Assembly (NCBI RefSeq): GCF_018139985.1
Contig: NZ_JAGSOU010000008.1
Location: 1 to 64,000 of the forward strand
Direction: 5' to 3'
From: Actibacterium sp. MT2.3-13A
Lineage (GTDB): Bacteria; Pseudomonadota; Alphaproteobacteria; Rhodobacterales; Rhodobacteraceae
Length of the DNA: 64,000 nucleotides
Below are positions 26,035 to 37,234 of the stretch, piece after piece. Position 1 is the first letter of the stretch. Each line of letters opens with the position of its first letter. The notes beneath the pieces were generated by a model that saw only the letters and a list, made by a program, of their open reading frames with translations, made no database searches and was not told the DNA's origin. Position numbers and translations under genes: made by a program.

Positions 26035-27162
26035 TCAGAGGACCTCGTCCACCACCGCCTTCAGCCGCGCCACGCTGGCCTCGACATCGTAAAGCTTGTC
26101 GAGGCCGAACAGCCCGATGCGGAAGGTCGAGAACCCCGCCCCCTCGTCGCATTGCAGCGGCACGCCGGCCGCGATCTGGATGCCGCGCTCGGCGAATTTC
26201 CGGCCGTTCTGGATCTCCGGGTCGTCGGTATAGCCGACCACCACGCCCGGCGCGCCGAAGCCCTCGGCCGCGACCGACTGAACGCCCTTTTCCGCCAGCA
26301 TCGCGCGCACCGCGTCGCCCTGCGCCCATTGCGCCGCGCACAGCCTGTCGAAACCGTAGTCCCTGGTTTCCAGAACCGTGTCGCGGAAGGCGCGCAGCGC
26401 ATCGGTGGGCATGGTCGCGTGATAGGCATGCCCGCCCGCCTCATAGGCTTCCATGATCTGCAGCCATTTCTTGAGATCGAGAGCGAAGCTGTCGGACTGC
26501 GTCCCCTCGATGCGCGCGCGCGCGGCTTCCGACAACATCACCAGCCCGGCCGAGGGCTGCGCCGACCAGCCCTTCTGCGGGGCCGAGATCAGAACGTCCA
26601 CGCCGGTCGCCTGCATGTCCACCCAGACGCAGCCGGAGGCGATGCAGTCCAGCACCATCAGCGCGCCCACCTCGTGCGCGGCCTGCGCCATCGCGGCGAT
26701 GTAGTCGTCGGGCAGGATCACGCCCGCCGAGGTCTCCACATGCGGCGCAAAGACGATCTCGGGCCGCGCCTCGCGGATCTTCGCCACGACCTCCTCGATC
26801 GGGGCCGGGGCGAAGGGCGCCCTGGGCCCGTTGCCCAGCCGCCGCGCCTTGAGCACGGTCGCCTCCGAGGTCAGCCCGCCCGCCTCGAATATCTGGCTCC
26901 AGCGGTAGGAGAACCAGCCGTTGCGCACCACCAGCGCGTGCCGGTCGCGCGCGAACTGCCGCGCCACCGCCTCCATCGCATAGGTCCCGCCGCCGGGCAC
27001 CAGAGCCACGGCATGGGCGCTGTAGACCTCCTTCAGCATGGCGGAGATATCCCGCATCACCTGCTGGAAGGCCCGGCTCATGTGGTTGAGCGAACGGTCG
27101 GTGAAGACCACCGAATATTCCAGCAGGCCGTCGGGATCGATCGTGTCTAGCAGCGCGGGCAT
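26035..27162 (-). CDS. Class V aminotransferase (alanine-glyoxylate aminotransferase-like)
   Basis: PLP enzyme of 375 aa from the alanine/serine-glyoxylate aminotransferase family. The N-terminus carries the pyruvate/glyoxylate-group feature VFTDRSLNHMSRAF and the cofactor loop LVPGGGTYAMEAVAR; the Schiff-base lysine is K197 in SAPQKGWSAQPS. Substrates could be alanine, serine or aminoethylphosphonate-like amines with glyoxylate or pyruvate as acceptor. It converges on ubiH with a 4-base gap. An inverted repeat lies upstream. Confidence 0.88.
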   Translation of the reverse strand: MPALLDTIDPDGLLEYSVVFTDRSLNHMSRAFQQVMRDISAMLKEVYSAHAVALVPGGGTYAMEAVARQFARDRHALVVRNGWFSYRWSQIFEAGGLTSEATVLKARRLGNGPRAPFAPAPIEEVVAKIREARPEIVFAPHVETSAGVILPDDYIAAMAQAAHEVGALMVLDCIASGCVWVDMQATGVDVLISAPQKGWSAQPSAGLVMLSEAARARIEGTQSDSFALDLKKWLQIMEAYEAGGHAYHATMPTDALRAFRDTVLETRDYGFDRLCAAQWAQGDAVRAMLAEKGVQSVAAEGFGAPGVVVGYTDDPEIQNGRKFAERGIQIAAGVPLQCDEGAGFSTFRIGLFGLDKLYDVEASVARLKAVVDEVL

Positions 27163-27194
27163 GGGGGCTCTCCGGTCCGGAAGGGAAATTGCAG

Positions 27195-27292
27195 CTTCTT
27201 CTTGGCACAAATACTCAATTCCGACGCGAAAAATCCAGCGCCGCGCCAAGAATTTTCAGGCCTCCGGCGGGAGTATTTCCGCCAAGAAGAAG
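27195..27292. repeat. 3'-end repeat, copy A (inverted pair)
   Basis: Two outward arms of 22 bases (27195-27216 and 27271-27292) share the core GAGTATTT-N3-CCAAGAAGAAG in opposite orientation, matching at 19 of 22 positions with about 54 bases between. It fills the gap between the end of an lrp gene and the aminotransferase start. Related copies lie near 50.4, 53.9 and 56.8 kb. Confidence 0.75.
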
Positions 27293-27297
27293 CCGGC

Positions 27298-29372
<2,075 letters not shown>

Positions 29373-29407
29373 GGCCATCGGGCGGCTTCGCCCGCCCGGC
29401 CAGACGG

Positions 29408-29436
29408 AGGCCCCGGCGCATCGCCGGGGCCTTTTT
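29408..29436 (+). terminator. Intrinsic terminator of ilvC
   Basis: A 10-bp GC stem (GGCCCCGGCG/CGCCGGGGCC) with a CAT loop is followed by TTTTT. Confidence 0.93.
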
Positions 29437-29480
29437 CCTGCGCGGGGTCGACCGGTGCGCCCGGGGGGCCGCCGGGTGCG

Positions 29481-29518
29481 TATGAGTTCGATATGAATTT
29501 CGTATGACCCGCATATGA
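29481..29518. repeat. Four TATGA repeats with exact 11-base period
   Basis: TATGA begins at 29481, 29492, 29503 and 29514, each followed by six variable bases; on the minus strand the unit reads TCATA. The period matches one DNA helical turn. It lies between the ilvC terminator and the 3' end of the convergent NDH-2 gene, in a gap (29437-29667) where I find no gene. Confidence 0.7.
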
Positions 29519-29667
29519 GCGCCGGGAATGCACCGGCAGGTTCAAGGCGCGCCGATCGCAGGCCTGCCCGGCGTTCGCGCCGGATAGCGCCCGCCCCCGG
29601 GGCGGACGCTGCCCTCAGCTCAAGTCCGCCAGCAAAGGCGCGAGGGGGGGGATATGAGGCCCGTGCC

Positions 29668-31296
29668 TCAGCCCTGCTGACCGCTGTTGGGCGACCAGTC
29701 GATGCCGTAGACCTCTTTCATATGCGCCTTGAAATAGTCGCGCACGACGGGGAAGCCGTCGGCGATCTTGAGGAACTCCTCGCGGTCGAGCACCAGCACC
29801 TTGCTGTCCTCCAGCGCCCGCACCGTCCCCGAGCGGCGCTGCTGGCCGAGGATCAGCCTCTCGCCGAAATGGCCGCCCGGGCCGATCCTCGTGGTGACGG
29901 TCCCGCCCGTCGCCTCGTCCTGATAGCTCAGCTCCACCGCGCCGGAGATCACGGTGTAGAACCCATCGGCGCGGTTGCCGGCCTCGAACACCCGGTCGCC
30001 GGCGCGGTAGTGCACATAGCGCGCCGCGGGCGGCGTGTAGGAGCGGATCTGCACCACCGAGCGCGGGCTCAGCGCGTCCAGGATCCAGTTGATCAGCACC
30101 CGCACCCGCGTGCCGAAGCCCGGCAGGAAGGACAGGTAATAGGCCCGCCACAACAGCCACGCGGGCAGGCCCGAGATGTTGATCCCCCAGACCTGCGCCA
30201 CCCCGCGCCGCGCGCCGAGCGAGGCCAGCGCGCCCTGCGACACATACTGGAAGGGCTTCAGCGGCCTGCCCTGAAGGGCGGCGGCGATGTTCGCGGCCAC
30301 GGTGCGGGCCTCTCGCACGGCGAACTGCGCAGTGGGGGGCGCGAAATCGCCGCGTTCGGCCGCGCCCTCCTTCATCGGGATCAGGGCGCAATCCCCCAGC
30401 GACCAGACGTCCTGCCGCCCCTTGGCCTGCAGGGTGCGTTCCACCACGATGCGGCCATGCGCCTTTTCCAGCGCCAACTCGCGCACCACGCGCGAGGGGG
30501 CGTTGCCGATGGTGGCAACGATGGTGCGGGTCGGGATCTCCTGCCCGGTGGTGGTGATCAGGCGGGTGCCGGTGGCCGAGGCGACGCCGGTGTTCAGCAT
30601 CACCTCGATGCCGCGCTCCTCCAGCTTCCGGGCGGCGTAGGCGCCCAGCTTCTCGGGCAGCTCGCCCAGCACGCGGCCGGCGAATTCGACGACCACCACG
30701 CGCACCTCGGAGGGGTCGATATTGGGGTAGTATTTCAGCGAGCGGTCGATCAGCTCCTTCATCTCGCCCACGGTCTCCACCCCCGAGAAGCCGGCGCCGA
30801 CGACGCAGAAGGTCAGCGCCTCCCTCTTGACCTCGGGCAGCTGGGTGATCTCGGCATGTTCCAGCCGCTCGATCACATGGGCGCGCAGGCGGCGGGCATC
30901 CTCCAGCGTCTTCATGGTCAGGGCGTGCTCGGTCAGGCCGGGGGTGCGCGACAGGTCCACGGTCTGGCCCATGGCCACGATCAGGTGGTCATAGGCGATC
31001 TCGGTCGGGCGGCGCTGCACACCCTGGAAGACGGTGACGATCTTGCGCTCGAAATCGACGCTGTCCACGCGGGCCTGTCGCACGAACACGTCGCGCAAAA
31101 GGAAGCGCAGCGGCGAGACCGCGTGCGGCGCGGTGATCGAGCCCCCGGCCACCTCGGGCAGGAGCGGCTGGAAGACGAAATAGTTCTGGTCGTTGATCAA
31201 CTCCACCTCGGCGGCCTGGCCGAGGCGCTTCTTCACTTCGCGCGCCGCGAACATGCCGGCGAAGCCGCCGCCGAGGATCAGGATACGTTGTGCCAA
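29668..31296 (-). CDS. Type II NADH dehydrogenase-like flavoprotein with C-terminal cNMP-binding domain
   Basis: Two-dinucleotide-fold oxidoreductase: FAD motif LGGGFAGMFAAREV (about 7-20), NAD(P)H motif VVGAGFSGVETVGEM (about 163-177) and the FAD ribityl motif SLGDCA (about 298). An amphipathic/hydrophobic stretch (about 365-410) is typical of membrane-attached NDH-2. Residues about 420-530 form a cyclic-nucleotide-binding (Crp/PKA-like) domain with FEAGNRADGFYTVISGAVEL and GGHFGERLIL. At 542 aa it is about 110 residues longer than plain NDH-2. It may pass electrons from NADH to quinone under allosteric control; the effector is unknown. Confidence 0.85.
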   Translation of the reverse strand: MAQRILILGGGFAGMFAAREVKKRLGQAAEVELINDQNYFVFQPLLPEVAGGSITAPHAVSPLRFLLRDVFVRQARVDSVDFERKIVTVFQGVQRRPTEIAYDHLIVAMGQTVDLSRTPGLTEHALTMKTLEDARRLRAHVIERLEHAEITQLPEVKREALTFCVVGAGFSGVETVGEMKELIDRSLKYYPNIDPSEVRVVVVEFAGRVLGELPEKLGAYAARKLEERGIEVMLNTGVASATGTRLITTTGQEIPTRTIVATIGNAPSRVVRELALEKAHGRIVVERTLQAKGRQDVWSLGDCALIPMKEGAAERGDFAPPTAQFAVREARTVAANIAAALQGRPLKPFQYVSQGALASLGARRGVAQVWGINISGLPAWLLWRAYYLSFLPGFGTRVRVLINWILDALSPRSVVQIRSYTPPAARYVHYRAGDRVFEAGNRADGFYTVISGAVELSYQDEATGGTVTTRIGPGGHFGERLILGQQRRSGTVRALEDSKVLVLDREEFLKIADGFPVVRDYFKAHMKEVYGIDWSPNSGQQG

Positions 31297-31395
31297 GGGA
31301 TACCGCCTTTCTTGTCTCCCCGCCCCGCATATAGCAGCACAATCGCGAACCCAAGACCACCCCCCGCGCGGTCTATGGCCGCAGGGAAACCCTGC

Positions 31396-31420
31396 AATAC
31401 CAATGGCATGCGATGGTATT
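31396..31420. promoter_or_regulatory. Operator-like inverted repeat AATACCA-N11-TGGTATT
   Basis: Seven-base perfect arms flank an 11-base spacer that itself contains the palindrome GCATGC. It lies in the 188-base gap between the divergent NDH-2 and EamA genes. ATACCA/TGGTAT half sites are common for GntR/FadR-type or LacI-type regulators, but no specific one can be named. Confidence 0.4.
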
Positions 31421-31484
31421 CATTCGGCATCTTGACCTCGCCCCGCGAGCGGTGTCTGTCTCGCCCGGACGCAGGGAGGGCGCG

Positions 31485-32375
31485 ATGCCGGAGATCACAC
31501 CGAGAAGCTGGCTGATGGTGGGCACGCTGGGCCTGGTCTGGGGCGCGACCTTTCTCGTGATCGAGATCGCGCTGCGCGGCATCACCCCGTTCTGGCTGGC
31601 CGCGGGGCGCATCGGCTTCGCCGCGGCGTTGATGGGGCTGGTCTGGGGGCTGCGCGGCCGGCCGCTGTTCCTGACCGGGACGCGCAACTGGCCGGCGGTA
31701 CTGGTGATCGGCTGCGGCAGCTCGGCGGTGCCGTTCATGCTGCTCAGCTGGGGACAGCAATATGTGACCTCGGGATTCGCCGGGGTGTCGATGGCGGCGA
31801 TCGCGCTGATGGTGCTGCCTCTGGCGCATGCCTTCGTGCCCGGAGAACGGCTGACCCCGCGCAAGGGGCTGGGCTTCGTCATCGGCTTCGCGGGGGTGGC
31901 GGTGCTGGTCGGCGGCCAGGCCTTCGAGAGCACCGGCGCGGGGCTGGAGACGGCCGGCCGGCTGGCCTGTCTGTCGGCGGCGGGGTGTTACGCGGTCAGC
32001 TCGGTGCTGACCCGGCGGCTGCCGCCGGTGGACCCGATCGCGCTGTCCGCGACGCTGCTCATGATCGGGGCGGCGGTGGTGCTGCCGGTGGCCTGGGCGA
32101 TCGAGGGGCCGCCGCCCCTGCCCCCGCGCGACACGCTGATCGCGCTGGCCGTGCTGGGGCTGCTGCCCACCGCCGGGGCGAACCTGCTGCGGGTGCTGGT
32201 GATCCGCAGCGCGGGGCCCACCTTCATGAGCCTGACCAACTACCAGGTGCCGCTCTGGGCGGTGACCTTCGGCGCGCTGGTGCTGGGAGAGCCGCTGCCG
32301 CCGACGCTGCTGGCGGCGCTGGCGCTGATCCTGACCGGCGTGGCGCTGAGCCAGTGGCGTTCGCGAAACCGCTGA
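31485..32375 (+). CDS. EamA/DMT family permease
   Basis: Drug/metabolite transporter superfamily protein (296 aa) with ten hydrophobic segments in two EamA repeats (about 8-140 and 150-292). A GCAGGGAGG ribosome site sits at the chosen ATG. Substrate is unknown; relatives export amino acids or other metabolites. It is divergent from the NDH-2-like gene. Confidence 0.88.
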   Translation: MPEITPRSWLMVGTLGLVWGATFLVIEIALRGITPFWLAAGRIGFAAALMGLVWGLRGRPLFLTGTRNWPAVLVIGCGSSAVPFMLLSWGQQYVTSGFAGVSMAAIALMVLPLAHAFVPGERLTPRKGLGFVIGFAGVAVLVGGQAFESTGAGLETAGRLACLSAAGCYAVSSVLTRRLPPVDPIALSATLLMIGAAVVLPVAWAIEGPPPLPPRDTLIALAVLGLLPTAGANLLRVLVIRSAGPTFMSLTNYQVPLWAVTFGALVLGEPLPPTLLAALALILTGVALSQWRSRNR

Positions 32376-32417
32376 TCCGTGCTATGCTGGCCGGGCAACC
32401 GATCAGGAGGCCACGCC

Positions 32418-32951
32418 ATGCTGAACCGGCGCATGTTCGCCACCGGCCTTGCTGCCCTGCCCGCAGTCAGGGCGCGTGCCAGCGAGGACCGCGACCGCGG
32501 CGCGGCGCCCGAGTTGGTCGGCCGGGTGCGGCTGAACCTCGGACCGGCGGAGATCCGGCCGGACGCGCTGGTCCTGCTGTTCGAACCGACGCTGACCGTC
32601 CCCCTCGACCGCGCCTTTCCCATGTCGAACGAACGGCGCGCGGGGCTGATCACCCCGACCCTGCGCCGGCGCTTCCGCAAGGGCGAGGCGGCGGGAAACC
32701 TCCACCACTCCGGCCCGCGTCTGGTCGCCGCGCCGGTCGTGCAATTCGATCTTGGCGACGTCTTTCTGGTGAACGGCGACATCTCGTGGCGGATCAATGC
32801 GCGCGCACAGGCACAGGCGGGCGCCGCGCCCCTGCCCGGCCTGTCCGAGCTGCCGGTGATCGGACGGATGTTCCGCGGCCGGAGCGGATCGAAGGACCGC
32901 GACAACCTGCTGATCCTGGTCACGCCGTCGATCCTCGACGACGATTTCTAG
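32418..32951 (+). CDS. Exported mini protein with secretin-like C-terminus
   Basis: A 177-residue protein. The N-terminus (MLNRRMFATGLAALPAV) looks like a twin-arginine signal with cleavage near ARA-S. The C-terminal 35 residues (LPGLSELPVIGRMFRGRSG through ILVTPSILDD) match the end of the type II/III secretin domain, where P-V-x-G-x-L/M-F-R and the L-L-I-L-V-T-P strand are hallmarks. The remaining secretin beta-barrel and N-domains are absent, so it cannot be a complete secretin. It is convergent with glmM at four bases. It may be a degenerate secretin or a small protein that reuses the strand pair. Confidence 0.6.
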   Translation: MLNRRMFATGLAALPAVRARASEDRDRGAAPELVGRVRLNLGPAEIRPDALVLLFEPTLTVPLDRAFPMSNERRAGLITPTLRRRFRKGEAAGNLHHSGPRLVAAPVVQFDLGDVFLVNGDISWRINARAQAQAGAAPLPGLSELPVIGRMFRGRSGSKDRDNLLILVTPSILDDDF

Positions 32952-32955
32952 GCGC

Positions 32956-34305
32956 TCAGCCGCGCGCGGCGGCCTCGACCTCGGCCACGATGTCGTCCAC
33001 GACCTGCGCCAGAAGCGCGTCGTCGGTGCACTCGGCCATCACCCGGATCAGCGGCTCGGTGCCCGATTTGCGGATCAGCAGCCGCCCCTGCCCGTCCAGC
33101 CGCGCCTCGGCCTCGGCGATGGCGGCCTGGACCGAGGGCGCCTCCAGCGGGGTCTGCCCGGCGGCATAGGAGACGTTTTTCAGCAGTTGCGGCACCGGCT
33201 CGAACTGGCGCACGAGGGCCGAGGCGGGCTGACCCGTCTCGACCATCGCGGCGAGGAATTGCAGCCCCGCCAGCAGCCCGTCGCCGGTGGTGGCGAAATC
33301 GGTCATCACGATATGGCCCGACTGCTCGCCGCCGAGGTTCCACCCGCCCGCGCGCATCGCCTCGACCACATAGCGGTCGCCGACCGGGGTGCGCTCCAGC
33401 CGCAGCCCGCGGGCGGCGAGGAAATGCTCAAGACCGAGGTTGGACATGACCGTGGCCACCAGCGTGCCGTCCTTCAGCCGCCCCTCCTCGGCCCAGCGCG
33501 CGGCAAACAACGCCATGATCTGGTCGCCATTGGCCACCCGCCCGGTCTCGTCCAGGATCACCACCCGGTCGGCGTCGCCGTCGAGGCAGATGCCCACATC
33601 CGCGCCATGCGCCACCACCGCCTCGGCCGCCGTGCCGGGGCTGGTGGAGCCGCATTTCTCGTTGATGTTGTAACCGTTGGGCGTGGTGCCGACCTCGATC
33701 ACCTCGGCGCCCAGTTCCCACAGAACCTCGGGCGCGGTGCGGTAGGCGGCGCCGTTGGCGCAGTCGATCACGACCTTCAGCCCGTCCAGCCGCCTGCCCT
33801 GCGGGAAGGTCGCCTTGACCCGCTCGTTATAGCGGAAGCGGCCGTCGTCGATGCGCTTGGCGCGGCCGATATTCTCGGCATGCGCCGGCTCTACCCCTTC
33901 CAGCGTCAGCTTCTCGATCTCGATCTCGGCGGCATCGGAGAGCTTGAACCCGTCGGGGCCGAAGAACTTGATCCCATTGTCATGGGCGGGGTTGTGGCTG
34001 GCCGAGATCATCACGCCAACATCGGCGCGCATCGAGGTCGTCAGCATCCCCACCGCCGGCGTCGGCACCGGGCCCAGCAGGAACACGTTCATGCCGGTCG
34101 AGGTGAAGCCCGCGGTCAGCGCGTTCTCGAACATGTAGCCCGACAGCCGCGTGTCCTTGCCGATCACCACCCGGTGCGCGCGGCTGCCGTCGCGGCGGAA
34201 ATAGCGCCCCGCCGCCGCGCCCAGGCGCAGCGCCATCTCGGCGGTCATCGGATAGGTGTTGGCCCGGCCGCGCACCCCGTCGGTGCCGAAAAAGCGTCTG
34301 CTCAT
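32956..34305 (-). CDS. glmM: Phosphoglucosamine mutase
   Basis: Converts glucosamine-6-phosphate to glucosamine-1-phosphate for UDP-GlcNAc, peptidoglycan and LPS. The N-terminus FGTDGVRG, the active-site serine loop [13 protein letters not shown], the Mg2+ loop DGDADR and the phosphate loop [12 protein letters not shown] are all present in 449 aa. Its start overlaps the end of folP by four bases, the usual folP-glmM coupling. Confidence 0.97.
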   Translation of the reverse strand: MSRRFFGTDGVRGRANTYPMTAEMALRLGAAAGRYFRRDGSRAHRVVIGKDTRLSGYMFENALTAGFTSTGMNVFLLGPVPTPAVGMLTTSMRADVGVMISASHNPAHDNGIKFFGPDGFKLSDAAEIEIEKLTLEGVEPAHAENIGRAKRIDDGRFRYNERVKATFPQGRRLDGLKVVIDCANGAAYRTAPEVLWELGAEVIEVGTTPNGYNINEKCGSTSPGTAAEAVVAHGADVGICLDGDADRVVILDETGRVANGDQIMALFAARWAEEGRLKDGTLVATVMSNLGLEHFLAARGLRLERTPVGDRYVVEAMRAGGWNLGGEQSGHIVMTDFATTGDGLLAGLQFLAAMVETGQPASALVRQFEPVPQLLKNVSYAAGQTPLEAPSVQAAIAEAEARLDGQGRLLIRKSGTEPLIRVMAECTDDALLAQVVDDIVAEVEAAARG

Positions 34306-35321
34306 GCGTCTCTCATACCCCAAAGCGCCTCGGCCAGGCGGAGCGCCTGGCGGGTCTCCCTGATATCATGAACCCGCAGGAACTGAACCCCCTGCGCCGC
34401 GCCGGCCAGCGCGACGGCGACCGATCCGGGCATGCGGTCGGCGGGATCCGGCGCATCCCCGAGCGTGCCGATGAACCGCTTGCGCGAGGCGCCCAGCAGC
34501 ACCGCGCAGCCCAGCCCGTGGAACAGGCTGAGCCCGCGCAGCAGCGTCAGGTTGTGCCCGACCGTCTTGCCGAAGCCGATGCCGGGATCGACCACGATGC
34601 GGGCGCGCGGGATGCCCGCGGCCTCGGCGGCCGCGACGCGTTCGGCGAGGAAGTCGTAGACGTCGAGCAGCACGTTGTCGTAGCGCGGCGCGTCCTGCAT
34701 GGTCTTGGGATCGCCCTGCGCGTGCATCAGGCAGACCGGCGCGTGGGCCCTGGCCGCGACCCCGGCGATCTCGGGGTCGAAGGTGAAGGCGGCGACGTCA
34801 TTGACCAGGTTCGCCCCGGCCCCGAGCGCGGCCTGCGCGACGGCCGCCTTGCGGGTGTCGATGGAGATCGGCGCGGTCAGCCCGCCCGCGCGCAGCGCGG
34901 CGATGACCGGGGCGGTGCGGGCGGTCTCTTCCGCCACCGGCACCTCGGCCGCGCCGGGGCGGGTGGATTCGCCGCCGATATCGAGGATGTCTGCCCCGCC
35001 CTCGACCAGCGCCCTTCCATGCGCCAGCGCCGCCTCGGGCGTCGCGAACTGCCCGCCGTCGGAGAAGCTGTCGGGGGTGACGTTGAGGATGCCCATCAGG
35101 CGCGGCCGGTCCATGGTCAGCCCGGCGACCGAGGGGCGATGCGCGGTCAGCGCGGCGCGGGCGTCTTCGGGCAGGGCGCGGGCGGGCAGATGGCCGCGCG
35201 TGCCGTCGCGGTGCAGCTCCTCGACCTCGGAAAACCATGTCCAGCCGCCGGCCAGCGTCAGCGCGCCTTCGGGGCGGCAGGGGTCGGTCTGCACGATGGG
35301 GCGGAAATAGCGATGTTGCAT
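34302..35321 (-). CDS. folP: Dihydropteroate synthase
   Basis: Joins p-aminobenzoate with dihydropterin pyrophosphate in folate synthesis. The TIM barrel carries both signatures, [15 protein letters not shown] and [11 protein letters not shown], and the late SRKRFIG pterin/phosphate motif. The ATG giving MQHRYFRP yields 339 aa, about 60 more than E. coli FolP, because of an N-terminal extension of the kind seen in this order. It follows the folB-like gene by 22 bases and overlaps glmM. Confidence 0.95.
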   Translation of the reverse strand: MQHRYFRPIVQTDPCRPEGALTLAGGWTWFSEVEELHRDGTRGHLPARALPEDARAALTAHRPSVAGLTMDRPRLMGILNVTPDSFSDGGQFATPEAALAHGRALVEGGADILDIGGESTRPGAAEVPVAEETARTAPVIAALRAGGLTAPISIDTRKAAVAQAALGAGANLVNDVAAFTFDPEIAGVAARAHAPVCLMHAQGDPKTMQDAPRYDNVLLDVYDFLAERVAAAEAAGIPRARIVVDPGIGFGKTVGHNLTLLRGLSLFHGLGCAVLLGASRKRFIGTLGDAPDPADRMPGSVAVALAGAAQGVQFLRVHDIRETRQALRLAEALWGMRDA

Positions 35322-35343
35322 GGGCGGCCTTCGATGATCGCGG

Positions 35344-36279
35344 TCAGAGCGCGGCGGCGGCCTCGTCGATGGCCAGCGCCTCGGCCTCGGCATTCTCCGG
35401 CAGATCGGCGCCGATCACAACCCGGCGGCCCGCGGCCATGTGATCGGCGAACCACAGCGCCAGCGCCACCGCGTCGCGCGGGCTGGCCGAGGGTCCGTCG
35501 ATGGCGTCGAGCACGATCTTGGAGGGCGCCCAGACGGTCATCTGGCCGTGCTTCATCGCCCAGTCGATCTCGGTCCGGGTCTCGGTCACCACGCAGCGCC
35601 TGTCGCGCCCGGCCAGCACCCAGGCGTTCTGCTCGATCGCCAGCAGGTCGATGCGGCGCTGCGCCAGCGCCGCGCCCGATTGCGGCGCGGGCGCGTCCGC
35701 GGGACCGACGCAGAGGATCACCGGCGCGCCGGAGGCCTCCAGCCGGTCCAGCCATTGCGGCAGTTCGGGCGCGGCGATGGCGGTATTGGAGAGGAAGACC
35801 ACGGTGGGATGCCGGGTGAGTTCCTGCACCGGCACGGTCTGCGCCGGCTTCGCCCCAACCTGCCCGCGCGAGCGCACGATCTCCACCCCCAGCGCGCCGG
35901 GGCCGCGGTCGAGCTTTTCGATGCGGACGAAGACGCGCATGGCCTGGGGTTCGAGAAGGATATGCTCGGCGATGCGCTCGGCCAGCGTCTCCAGCAGGTT
36001 CAGCCGCTCCGAGGACAGCTCGGCGGCGATGGCCTCGGTGATGGCGTCGTAGGACAGCACCCGGTCCACGTCGTCATCGAGCGGCGCGGGATGCGGGCGC
36101 ACCTCGACCACCACGTTGAAGCGCACCCGCTGGGTGGCGCCGCGCTCCGCCTGGAAAGCGCCGATCTCGACCTCGACGACGTGATCGCGCAGCGAGATGC
36201 GGTCGCGCGGGTCATCGCCCGAGGTGGCCTCGGAGCGCTCGGAGGGGTGCGCGAAGGCGAGGCGGATGTCTTTGCTCAT
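35344..36279 (-). CDS. folB: Dihydroneopterin aldolase with an added C-terminal domain
   Basis: The first about 125 residues form a FolB-type aldolase domain (RDHVVEVEIGAFQAERG, VLSYDAITEAI, LLETLAERIAEHIL), which cleaves dihydroneopterin to hydroxymethyldihydropterin. A further about 180 residues follow, with an alpha/beta pattern (HPTVVFLSNTAIAAPELPQWL, VILCVGPAD) reminiscent of amino-acid-kinase-like nucleotide folds, though I cannot assign it. At 311 aa it is about 2.5 times the usual length. It heads the folB-folP-glmM run. Confidence 0.8.
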   Translation of the reverse strand: MSKDIRLAFAHPSERSEATSGDDPRDRISLRDHVVEVEIGAFQAERGATQRVRFNVVVEVRPHPAPLDDDVDRVLSYDAITEAIAAELSSERLNLLETLAERIAEHILLEPQAMRVFVRIEKLDRGPGALGVEIVRSRGQVGAKPAQTVPVQELTRHPTVVFLSNTAIAAPELPQWLDRLEASGAPVILCVGPADAPAPQSGAALAQRRIDLLAIEQNAWVLAGRDRRCVVTETRTEIDWAMKHGQMTVWAPSKIVLDAIDGPSASPRDAVALALWFADHMAAGRRVVIGADLPENAEAEALAIDEAAAAL

Positions 36280-36372
36280 GGCAGGTCTCCGGGGCGCATG
36301 TGTCGGCGGCAGCCTAGAGGGAATGCGCCCGGGGGCAAGCCCGCGCGCGGCAAGCCCCGTCCCGGGCGCGAC

Positions 36373-37065
36373 CTAGTTCTGCGACAGTTGCGTCGGCTGG
36401 CGATAGAAATGATGTACGCCGATGGTGGCGGTGCGCGGAAACTTGCGCGCCCAGCGCGGATGGACCGCATTGGTGTGGTAATGGGTGGCGCCGGAGGTGA
36501 GCGTCCGCGGCGCCCCCGCGACCATCAGTGCCGCGATTTTCTTGACCCGCTCGTAGCTGGCCTTTTCCGAGATCACCTCGGCGCGGCCGTCGCAGGTATA
36601 GGTGAACTGGCACTGATACTTGCGCCCGGTGCCCTGGTTGACCACGCCGCAGACGGTGTCGGGATAGGCACCCGAGGCGACGCGGTTCATGATCACCTCG
36701 GCCACGGCGAACTGGCCCTTGATGCTTTCGCCGCGGGCCTCGAAATAGAGCGCCTCGGCCAGGCACTGGACCTCGGCGTCGCCCTCGACGGCGGGCCGGG
36801 CATCGAGCCATTCGGCCTCGTAGCGGATCTCGCCGGGCTTGCCGGCGGGGGCCTTCGGCGTCGGCACCGGGGTGGTCAGGCGTTGAAGGCGGCGGGTGCT
36901 GACGGAACTCAGCGCCTCCTTCTCGGCGCCCAGAAGCTGGGTCAGACGGGTGTCCAGGACGGCTGTGGGATCGTTGGATTGCGAGGCTGTCACATCGGCC
37001 TGTGCCATTCCGGCCAGCCAAAGCGCCGCCACGGCGCCAAGCGCCCAAAACCGTCCGATACTCAT
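36373..37065 (-). CDS. SleB-type cell wall hydrolase
   Basis: Exported lytic enzyme (230 aa). A signal peptide (about 1-24) precedes a linker and a C-terminal Hydrolase_2 (SleB) domain from about 95: [24 protein letters not shown] contains the catalytic glutamate, followed by [11 protein letters not shown] and GATHYHTN. Members cleave glycan strands of peptidoglycan. An imperfect hairpin (36325-36333/36361-36369) lies downstream. Upstream 37066-37234 carries its promoter region and the 3' end of ppdK. Confidence 0.88.
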   Translation of the reverse strand: MSIGRFWALGAVAALWLAGMAQADVTASQSNDPTAVLDTRLTQLLGAEKEALSSVSTRRLQRLTTPVPTPKAPAGKPGEIRYEAEWLDARPAVEGDAEVQCLAEALYFEARGESIKGQFAVAEVIMNRVASGAYPDTVCGVVNQGTGRKYQCQFTYTCDGRAEVISEKASYERVKKIAALMVAGAPRTLTSGATHYHTNAVHPRWARKFPRTATIGVHHFYRQPTQLSQN

Positions 37066-37234
37066 TGCTTGCCCCCAAGCAGCGTGGCCAAACCGGGCCA
37101 CCAACGGAGGCGGGGCATACTGCAAAAAGCGCCGCGCGTCCACCCATGGGGGCGGACGCCGGCCATCGGCCGCCGCCCCGCGGCCCGGAGAAAACCGGCC
37201 GCAACAATGTAACAGTTTGATTACACGGAAACTT

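Noticed and set aside
27163-27297. Short peptide frames such as SSWRKYSRRR around the inverted repeats
   Set aside because: They are translations of the repeat itself and recur at each copy; no evidence of expression.
29481-29518. CRISPR-like interpretation of the TATGA array
   Set aside because: Units are five bases with six-base spacers, far too short, and no cas genes are present.
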